From: Heterohyrax brucei
Taxonomy: Eukaryota > Chordata > Mammalia > Hyracoidea > Procaviidae
Assembly (NCBI GenBank): GCA_028571685.1
Contig: CM053146.1
Location: 23,719,431-23,783,430 of the forward strand
Direction: 5' to 3'
DNA: 64,000 nt
Positions within the stretch are counted from its first letter, which is position 1. Each line of letters opens with the position of its first letter. This document shows positions 55,944-64,000 of the stretch, piece after piece. Under the pieces are notes generated by a model. That model was not told the origin of the DNA. It saw only the letters and a list, made by a program, of their open reading frames with translations, and did no database searches. Position numbers and translations under genes: made by a program.

Positions 55944-55944
55944 A

Positions 55945-56099
55945 AACAAACCCACTGCTGCCGAGTTGATTCTGACTCATTGTGATGCTACAGGATGGCA
56001 CAGGTGGCTCCATAGAGTTTCCAAGGAGTGTGTGGCAGATTCAAATTATAAACCTTCTGGTTAGCAGATGCAGCACTTAAACACCACACCACCAGCGTC
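55945..56099 (-). mobile_element. AfroSINE, reverse
   Basis: 'CCCACTGCTGCCGAGTTGAT', 'AGAGTTTCCAAGGAGTGTGT', 'AACACCACACCACCAGCGTC'. It directly abuts the RTE end. Confidence 0.88.
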
Positions 56100-56104
56100 A
56101 ATAG

Positions 56105-56243
56105 TGTACTCAGCTTTCAGTGGGTCTTCCACACTAAGACAGACCTGGTGATCTGCTTCCAAAAATTAACCAGTGGAAACCCTATGGATCACAGCAGTCT
56201 GATTCTGCTGTGCATGGGGCAACTAACAACCACCACAACAGAG
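56105..56243 (+). mobile_element. AfroSINE long-form 3' part, sense
   Basis: 'TCAGCTTTCAGTGGGTCTTC', 'CTGGTGATCTGCTTCCAAAA', 'GGAAACCCTATGGATCACAG', 'GGCAACTAACAACCACCACA'. Same form as 6928-7247. Confidence 0.75.
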
Positions 56244-57039
56244 CTGTTTGAAACACATCCTTAAATAGACTTTGGGAGAGATGAGTAGTTTTCCTTAGTG
56301 ACCCTGACTGGGGGAAAAAAATCTCACCCGTGAGCATTGTGAGACTACCTTTATATAGCACTTGTCAGGTCTTTGAATCAGACAAGACAGCCTTTCAAAG
56401 CAAGGGCATCAAGTCGCTAAATAGTCAAAACCCACTGCCTTTCTAGAAGAGTGGCAATCTCATCTTTATTTGGTACTCTACTCCAGCAGCACTGAAAGTC
56501 CTTTCACTGTTCCTTTTTTTCCCCAGCAACCCCGCAAAGGCCTACCAGGACCAGATGTGAAAAGAGGTGAGACACACACAAACACTATTCTCCCTCCACA
56601 AGAGTGACTGCTCAGTTAGGTATACCCTCACCCATACTGGTGCATGGCTCGCTTGGAAGAATCAAGTGCACATGTGCTGACTTGCTCAGGTTTTCAGAGA
56701 CAGAACTCAGGTAACACGTAATGTGCACGAGACTACTGCAGTGCCCACTTAACCGCTGGGGCTATCAAAGCAGAAGGCAGCCTTGCTTGTATGACTTACG
56801 GAAATTCCACTTAATTAATTTTAATTCAGTCTTAGCTGGAGGATAAAGGGCTGGAAGAGAGAGTAAGCGTTAAATTTAAAGTAAAGTCAAGGAAAGCCAC
56901 AGTACTGGCCGAGAAATCAGAGATACATGAGAGTGTAGAGCGACAATAGCTGCATGTCTTGAGGTTACACTTGTGACCTCTTCAGGACTCACTTTCCTTC
57001 TCTGTTATTAAAGGATGGAATAGGAAGGTTCTAACCACC
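56244..57039 (+). other. Single-copy stretch with a candidate 40-base exon
   Basis: No recognised repeat. At 56500-56526 a long pyrimidine tract ends 'CCTTTTTTTCCCCAG'. Forty bases follow (56527-56566), then 'GTGAGA', a good donor. In one frame the segment reads 'QPRKGLPGPDVKR', a faintly collagen-like G-x-y pattern with one glycine missing. Unproven. Confidence 0.2.
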
Positions 57040-57561
57040 ACGCGTCACCATGACCCAGTCTGTGCCTGGAAGAGAAAACACTGTTAAAACACTGCAGTGC
57101 AAAAGCCAGTGTGTGCATGCCTGGTCTGGTTGTTTTGTTCCCAAATCAAAGAAGTACCATCCAGAAAAACGTGGGATGGATTGAACAATAGGTGCTATCA
57201 CAGTTTTTGTCTCATGCTGTTGCTTCTGTTGCCTACCTTGCTTTCCCTGTTCCTTCTTCCTTAGCACCCACTGTCCATATAGTAGCTCATTCTCCACTGG
57301 TCTTCTTACATCCCCCAGGGGCTTCTCAGAAAACAAATCTGGCTGCCCCCAGACCTGCTTCTTGGACACAGAGTGAGCCCGGTGCCCCTTTCTGCCTACA
57401 CTCACTTATTCTTGACTTGTCCAGTGCTGAATTCACAGTAAAACCTTGGAAGACAATCAACCAATGCAAGCACCTGAGAAGCAAATCATCCTTCACATCC
57501 CATCTCAGTAGTAAAAAGGGTAAAATTACTTTTTGCAGGGTAAACGCAATTCACTGTCAAA
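57040..57561 (-). other. Single-copy stretch with exon-like segments on the minus strand
   Basis: The minus strand is open for 124 codons (57405 to 57031), across 'KPLGDVRRPVENELLYGQW' and 'RKKEQGKQG'. A 'CAAGGTAGGC' donor-like site lies inside (about 57230-57240), and an acceptor-like 'GTTTTCTCTTCCAG' (about 57070-57085) precedes a short open tail ending in TAG. The plus strand is also open, so composition may explain it. No protein recognised. Confidence 0.2.
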
Positions 57562-60468
57562 TAATTTTTTAATTATTTTTATTGTGATTAAGTGAAAGTG
57601 TACAGTCCAAATCAATTTTGCACAACTACCTACCTGCAGCTTCTTCTGTTCTCCTTGGCCAGTGGCAGCACACTCCTCCTTTTCATTCTATACTTTTAGT
57701 ATCCTCTTAGCAAGTTTGTGTCCCCTCCACTCCACCCTCTTCTCTTGCCATCTAGAAAGATCAGTAGGACAGCCTCCTATAAGTGCACAAAGCCATGAAG
57801 TACACATACCATATGGTTATACTGTGTCCCTGACTCCAGTCCGTTTTTGTCTGAAGAGTTGACCTCAGTAGTGTTTTCTGGTCAGGGAAAGCAGCACGTC
57901 TAGAGGTCCTGCTCCCAGAGAATTCTCCCAGCTGTCGGACCATTAATTGTGGTCTTTTAGTAGAGTTCTTAAGCTGCACACCCTTTTCTCATGTTGCCAC
58001 TGGGACTCAACATTATGTGCCTCATCACAGCTGTCTTTGGTGGTGGCTAGGCAACATCTGGTTCTTCTGGTCACATGTTGATAAGTCTCATTCACACAGG
58101 GCTTTCTGCCTCCTGAGCTCTTTTATCCTTTTGTCTTTGTTGTTCTCAGTGACCATCTGTTCTGGATGCGTTGGGACCATTTGGTGTACCTCAGATGGCA
58201 GCTTGCTAGCTTTCAAGAACTCAGATGCCACTCATCAATATGGGCTGCAGAAGACTCTCTTAGTAGTATGCTAGTTATGACAACTGGCCTTGAGATCATG
58301 GTCCGCAGACCCTGTGCTTGGTACTCTATCCTTGCAGTATTGGGTTGAGGTTAGAAGAGCTTTCAGTTGACGTTGAAGTCCAGTTAAGTTTATCTACTTT
58401 CTATTGTGCTGTCACTGCCTTCACCTAACCAAATTTCTATCAACTGTGTAGTCTATGACCAACCCTCTCCTTCCACCCCCATCTTTGTAGCTATCAAAGA
58501 GTCTTTTCTTCTGTACATAAGTCTATTTTTAAGTCCTTATTATAGGAGTTTCATACAAAATTTATCCTTTTGCACCTGACTGACTTCACTTTGCATGTCT
58601 TCCAGTTGAAATGAGGTTATGAGATGCTTTCTGAAATCATCACTGTTCTTTATCATTGCATAGTGTTCTATTAACTGTGTGCACCATAGTTAGTTTATCC
58701 ATCCATCTATTGATGAGCATCTAGGTTGACTCCATCTTTTTACTATTGTGGACTGTGCTGCAATAAACATTCATGTGTATGCATGTTCATGTGACAGCCT
58801 TTGTTTCTGTAGGATATGTTCTGAGTAGTAGGATTACCATATCAAGTAGTATATCTATTTCTAGCTTTTCAAGTAAGTGCCAAATTGCTTTCCAAAGAGG
58901 TTGCACCATTTTATAATCCCACCAGCAGTGTAGGAGAGTTTCAATCTCTCCATAGCCTCTCCAGCATTTGTTGTTTCATATTTTTTGGATTATGGCCAAA
59001 ATTGTTGAGGTGAGATGGTATCTCTTTGTAGTTCTATTTGGCTTTCTCCAATAGCTAATGATCATGAGCACTTCCTCATGTGTCTTTTGGCTGCTTGAAT
59101 GTCCTCTCTAGCGAAGTGTCTGTCTGCCCATCTTCTTTGCCGGTTGCTTAAGTGGGTTATGTACATTTTTCTTGTTGATATTTTGCAGTACCTTGTAGAT
59201 TTTGGAGATCAAATGTGGGTCCAACATGTAGTTGCCAAATATTTTTTCACATTCTGTAAGTGGTCTTTTAACTCTTCTGATAAAGTCTTTGGATGAGCAA
59301 AAGTGTTTGATTCTCAGTAGTTCCCATGTATCTATTTTCTCTTGTGTTGATCATTCTTTGTTTGTCAAATTTTGAAGTCTGTCTAAGTCATGTACTAGAA
59401 CTCCCATTGCTGACCCTATTTTTTTCTTGCATGATTTTTATTGTTTTAGGTCTTTGTTCCAGTTTGAGTTAGTTTTTTGCATAAGGTGTGAGATACAGAT
59501 CTTGTTTCAGCTTTTTGTAGATGGATATTCAATTTTGTCAATATCACTTGTTAAAGAGACTGTTTTTACCCCAGTTTACAATCTTAGGGTCTATGTCAAA
59601 TATCAGCTGTTCATAAGAGTATGGTGGCATGTTCGTAAGAGGACACTGGCATCTCTGAAGTCTCAACTCTTCCATTGGTCTATATGTCTCTTTTTGTACC
59701 AGTACCAGGCTGTTTTGACTACAGTGGCAGTGTAATAGTTTCTAAGATTGGGTAGTGTGAGGCCTCCCACTGTGTTCTCCTTCTTCAGTGGTACTTTACT
59801 AAGCTGGGATTTCTTCCCTTTCCCAATAAGGTTGGTGATATGTTTCTCCATCTCATTAAAAAAATGACACTGGAATTTGTATTGAGATTGCAGTGTATAT
59901 GTAGATCACTTTACGTAAAATAGCCATTTTCACAATATTAAGTCTTCCTATCCATGAGCAGGCTGGGTTTCTCCATTTATGTAATTCTCTCTTGGTTTCT
60001 TGCAGTAAGATCTTGTAGTGCGGGTCTCTTAGTTTTCTAGCTAGATTTATTCCTGGGTTTTCTATCTTCTTAGGGGCTACAGTAAATTATATTGATTTGG
60101 TGATTTCTTCTTTGATGATCTCTTTTTGGGTGTAAACGGTTCCTGCTGATTTACTTGTGTTTACCATATATCCTGCTGCTTTGCTGAACTCTCTTATTAG
60201 TTCCAGTAGTTTGATTATGGATTCTTTAGGATTCTCTGCATGTAGGATCTTGTCATCTGCAAATAGGGAGATTATTACTTCTTTGCTCGTGTGGATGCTC
60301 TTTATTTCTTTATCTTGTTTAATTGCTCTGGCCGTAACTTCCAGTACAACCTTGAATAGAAGTGGTGCGTGTCGGCATCCTTGTTTAGTTTCCTTTCTCA
60401 AGGGGAGTTCTTTCAGTCTCTCTCCATTCAGGATGATGTAGGCAGTTGGCTTTGCACAGATGCCTCAG
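57562..60468 (-). mobile_element. L1 LINE, antisense, 5'-truncated in the reverse transcriptase
   Basis: Starts 'TTGTGATTAAGTGAAAGTGT' (reversed 3' end) and runs through the 3' UTR ('CAGATGGCAGCTTGCTAGCT') and ORF2 C-terminus to the reverse transcriptase, breaking off at about 60468 within 'ILNGE'. The same general extent as the copy at 36190-38985. Confidence 0.9.
60087..60460 (-). pseudogene. L1 ORF2 reverse transcriptase remnant with intact FADD box
   Basis: The minus-strand frame has 'KQGCRHAPLLFKVVLEV' (motif B), 'IISLFADDKILHAENPKE' (motif C; F-A-D-D intact) and 'KAAGYMVNTSKS' (thumb). The rest of ORF2 is broken or missing. Confidence 0.88.
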
Positions 60469-61635
60469 TGCCAAATAATTTGTTCCCAGGGTCTATGCAA
60501 CAAGGGAAAAGCTAAATTGCTTTCTGGGATTTAGTATCAGGAAAATCGGGTTCTTGTTCTAAAATGAAATGGTTAGAAATGGTGCAATTTAAGATTTGTT
60601 GTGTTATTAGGTATCATTGAGTCATTTCTGCTTCATAGCAATCATACAGCAGAAGAAAACACTGGCTGGTCTTGTGCTGTCCTCAGTCATTGTGTTTGAG
60701 ACCATTGTTGCAGTCATTGTGTCACTCTGTCTCATTTAGGATGTTTCTTTTTTTCACTGACTATCAAGCATGATATCCTTCTCCAGGGACTAGTCCCTCC
60801 TGATAAGATATCCAAAATATGTGAGACAACAATCTCACCACCTTTGCTTCTAAGGAGCATTCTTGCTTCTTGACAAAACAGATTTTTACTTCCTCTAAGA
60901 CAAATTTTAGGAGACCATGGTGGATTTAGTACTCTTCACTGGTGCCATAATTCAAAGGCATTATTTCTTCTTTGGTTTTCTTTAATCACTATCTAGGCTT
61001 CACATGAACGTGGTGTGATTTCAAACACCAGGGCTTGGGTCAGGCTCACCTTAGAACTTAAAGTGACCTCTTTGCCTTTTAACACTTTAAAGAGGCCTTT
61101 TGCAGTCAATTTGCCCAGTGCACCAATCATCTGAGCTTTTAATAGTCATTTACATAGGCTTTGATTGTGGATCCAAGTAAAACAAATTGTTGGCAATGTC
61201 TGTCTTTGCTCCATTTATCATGATGTTGCTTATTGGCTCAGTTTTAGGATTTTTGCGTTCCTTTTGGCTCGGCTCGGCTATCTTGAGGTGTAATCCATAC
61301 TGAAAGCTGTGATCTTTGATCGTCAAAGGTAAGTACTTCAGGCCCTCTTCACTACAGCAAGCAAGATTGTGTCATCTGTATTACGCAGGTTGTTAGTGAA
61401 CATTCCTCCAATACTGATGTCTCATTCTTCTTACTGCAGTCCAGCTTTTCGGATTATTTGCTCAGCACACAAATTGAGTAAGCACTGTGAAAAGATACAA
61501 CCTTGAAGCACACCTTTCCCAACTTAAAACCATGCTATATCACTTTGTTGTTTTCAAATAACTGCCTTTTGGTCTATGTCCTCATGAGCACAAATAAATG
61601 CTTTAAATTATAATTTTTTGAGAATTCTCATTTTT

Positions 61636-61692
61636 TGTGTTATCCATAATTTATCCATAATTTATCCATAATTTATTATGGATAACTTTTTT
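61636..61692. repeat. Short tandem with inverted end
   Basis: Three to four units of 'TATCCATAATT' followed by its inverted form 'ATTATGGATAAC', inside the RTE. It could fold into a hairpin. Confidence 0.85.
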
Positions 61693-62451
61693 CAACACAT
61701 AGTCAAATACCTTTGCATAGTCAATAAAACACAAATAAACATCTTTCTGCTATTCTATGCTTTCAGCTGGTATCCATTTGATATCAGCAGTATATCTTTC
61801 ATTCCACATCCTATTGTGAATCTAGCTTGATTTTCTGGTAGTTCCCTCTGGATGCACTGCTGCAACTGCTTTTGAATCATCTTCAATGAAATTTTACTTT
61901 TATGTGATATTGATATTGTTTCATAATTTCCACATTTTGTTGGACCACCTTTCTTTGGAATGGGTAAAATTGGCCCTCTTCCAGTTGGTTGGCCAGGTAA
62001 CTCTCTTTCAAATATCTTGCTTTATATGAGTGAGCACCTCCAGCACTATTTCTACATGTTGAAACATCTCAATTCATATTATATCAGTACCAGTGTCTTC
62101 AGAGCAGCTTGGACCTCTTAATTTAGTATCATTGGTTCTTAATCATATGGTACCTTCTGAAATGGTTGAACGTTTGGCCAATTCTCTTCTGGTACAGTGA
62201 TTTTATGTATTTCTCCCATCTTCTTTTGATGTTTCCTGCATCATTTTGTATTTTCCCAGCAGAATCCTTCAAAATTGGAACTTGAGGCTTGATTTTTTTC
62301 CCCCAGTGCTTTTAGTTTGAGAAATTCCAAGCTTTTTGATTTTTGTCTTCGCACGTATCATTAGAATACTTCATCTTCTAGAGCTGCTCTTTGGAACTCT
62401 GTTCAGCTCTTTTACTTCATCATTTCTTCCTTTAGTGACTCTGTGTTCAAG

Positions 62452-62580
62452 AGTGGAAACCCCAGTTGCATAGTGGTTAAGTGCTATAGCTGCTATACAA
62501 AAGGTTGACAGTTCAAACTCATCAGGCTCTCCTTGGAAACTCTATTGGGCAATTCAAGAGTAATTTTCAGAGTCTCCTCT
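62452..62580 (+). mobile_element. AfroSINE, sense, inside RTE
   Basis: 'GGAAACCCCAGTTGCATAGT', 'GGTTAAGTGCTATAGCTGCT', 'TTGACAGTTCAAACTCATCA', 'GGAAACTCTATTGGGCAATT'. The 3' end is decayed. Confidence 0.85.
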
Positions 62581-63420
62581 GACACCCATTTTGGTCTTTT
62601 CTTTCTTTCATCTTTTTAATAACCTCTTGCTTTTTTCCTGTGTGGTGATGTCTTTGATGTCACTTCACACCTCACTGGGCATTGATCATTATGTTCATGT
62701 TTCAAATATATTCTTCAGATGATCTCCAAATTTAGGTGGAATATATGAGAGTTTGTACTTTGGCTTCTGTCGGCTTTTTTTTTAATATTTCTATCTTCAA
62801 CTTCAGCTGGCATGTGAGCAATTGCTGGTCTGATCTGTAGTTGGACCCTGGCCTGATTCTGACTTAGTGATACTAAGCTTGTCTATCATGTCTCTCCACA
62901 GATGTAGTCAATTTGATACCTGTGTATTCCATCTCATGTGGTCCACGTGTACAGTCATCTTTTGTGTTGGTGAAAAAGGTGTTTGCCATGTAGCAGGCTC
63001 TGATCTTGAAATACTCTATCATGCATTCTGCTCCATCATTTCTGTCACCTAGCCACATTTTTCAACAACCAGTCTTTCTTTGTTTCCAACTTTTACATTC
63101 CAGCCACTTGTATCTTGACTGCATGTTTGGTAAATTTCAGACTGTGGGAGTTGGTAAAAAATAAAAAATTAAGAAAAGAACCTTCAATTTCTTCTTCTTT
63201 GGCGTCAGTAGTTGGTGCATTAATGATGTATAAACTTGAAAAATAGTTGTATTAACTAGTCTTCCTTGTAGGTGTATGCATATTTCCTATCACTGACAGC
63301 CATTGTACTTCAAAATAGATCATTAGTATTTTTTTTTTTTGACAATGAATTAAACAGCATTCCTCTTCAATCTGTCATTCCCAGCATAATAGACCATAGG
63401 ACTGTCTGATTCAAAATGGC

Positions 63421-64000
63421 CAAGACTCACCAGTAAGGGATGCAGAAGACTCGCTTAGCAATAGGCTAGTTAGGCCAATTGACCTTGACGTCCCCTGAGA
63501 GCATGGTCCACAGATCCCCACCCATGATACTGTATCCTTGCAATATTGGGTTAGAAGAGTTTTCAGTTTATGTTGAAGGTCAGTTAAGTTGGTCTTCTTT
63601 CTACTGTGCGCTGTCACTGCTTTTGCCCAACCAAATTTCAATCAACTATCTATAACCAGTCTATATCCTTTTCCTCCCTTCCTCCCCTCCATTGCAGCCA
63701 TCAGTCTTTTCTTCTATACATGAGTCTGTTTTTAAATCCTTGTAGTAAGAGTCTCATATGATATTTGTCCTTGTGCCATTAACTGATTTCACTCAGCATA
63801 ATGTCTATCACTGCGTAGTGTTCCATTGACTATATGTACCATAGTTTGTTTATCTTTCATCTATTGCTGGGCATCTGGGTTGACTCCAGCTTTAGCTGTT
63901 GTGGACCGTGCTACAATAAACATTTGTATGCACGTATCTGTTCAAGTGACTGCCCTTGATTCTGTAGGCTATATTCTGAGCAGTGGGATTAGTGGATCAA
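63421..64000 (-). mobile_element. L1 LINE 3' UTR and ORF2 end, antisense, runs off the window
   Basis: 'GGGATGCAGAAGACTCGCTT', 'GAGAGCATGGTCCACAGATC', 'CTATATGTACCATAGTTTGT', 'TATTCTGAGCAGTGGGATTA'. The terminal 650 bases of the L1 3' UTR are absent: the element begins abruptly at the RTE border. Confidence 0.88.

Larger units (their letters stand above)
60600..63420 (-). mobile_element. RTE/BovB-clade LINE, antisense, near full-length
   Basis: Colinear in reverse with the copy at 12.9-15.6 kb. The 3' end is at 60600 ('GAGTCATTTCTGCTTCATAG', 'CCTTCTCCAGGGACTAGTCC'), followed by the reverse transcriptase ('ATACCTTTGCATAGTCAATA'-type region, 61.7 kb), and the 5' part at 63330-63420 ('CAGCATAATAGACCATAGGA', the complement of the 'YYAGN' coding start). 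Interrupted by an AfroSINE at 62452-62580. No long frame survives. Confidence 0.82.

Noticed and set aside
1-64000. tRNA genes suggested by A- and B-box matches
   Set aside because: All are AfroSINE or MIR heads without a foldable cloverleaf or terminator context.
1-64000. CRISPR arrays, operons, riboswitches, bacterial terminators
   Set aside because: The sequence is mammalian; the regular repeats seen are microsatellites and dispersed retroelements.

Overview
The window is nuclear DNA of a placental mammal, almost certainly an afrotherian (elephant, sirenian, hyrax or a relative). The diagnostic signal is the large number of AfroSINE copies: tRNA-derived SINEs with a 'GTGGTTAAG' A-box region, a 'GTTCGAATCC'-like B box and the end 'TATGAGTCGGAATCGACTC'. 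They occur together with RTE/BovB-clade LINEs whose 3' ends resemble the SINE tails, and with L1s of an afrotherian 3' UTR type. Ancient mammalian repeats (MIR, L2, old L1M) form the background. All family assignments are recognition by eye; no repeat library was run.

No protein-coding gene can be identified with confidence. The sequence is AT-rich with no CpG island, and most long reading frames lie in L1 or RTE remnants. It reads as an intergenic or deep-intronic repeat desert.

Layout: 1-4.9 kb, two L1 3' ends in series, the first with ORF1 fused to the far end of ORF2. 5-12 kb, mostly single-copy sequence with L2, MIR and SINE fragments, an old L1 3' UTR and a possible conserved non-coding block near 9.2-9.5 kb. 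12.3-15.7 kb, an old LTR split by a SINE and by a 2.7 kb RTE that still shows a YADD motif. 16.4-24.7 kb, a near full-length antisense L1 (5' UTR, ORF1, ORF2, 3' UTR) carrying a nested LTR, a tiny L1 tail and a SINE tail. 24.7-36 kb, mixed SINE, MIR and RTE, a mariner remnant with long inverted ends, and LTR-in-LTR nesting. 36.2-39 kb, antisense L1. 39-42.7 kb, single-copy sequence with one exon-like reading frame. 42.8-47.6 kb, sense L1 with a long 5' UTR and a large ORF2 deletion. 48-50 kb, RTE and L1 tails. 51-55.5 kb, ancient L1M split by a CpG-rich (probably younger) L1 and four AfroSINEs in one orientation. 55.6-57.5 kb, RTE and SINE pieces and single-copy DNA with splice-like signals. 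57.6-64 kb, two antisense L1 pieces flanking a long antisense RTE.

The working relationship visible here is between elements: L1 and RTE LINEs supply the copying enzymes, and AfroSINEs probably use one of them. The items most worth checking are four exon-like stretches (34.7, 40.0-40.3, 56.5 and 57.0-57.4 kb), the mariner palindrome, and a short dispersed duplication (9.1 and 10.4 kb). I found no convincing new biological system.
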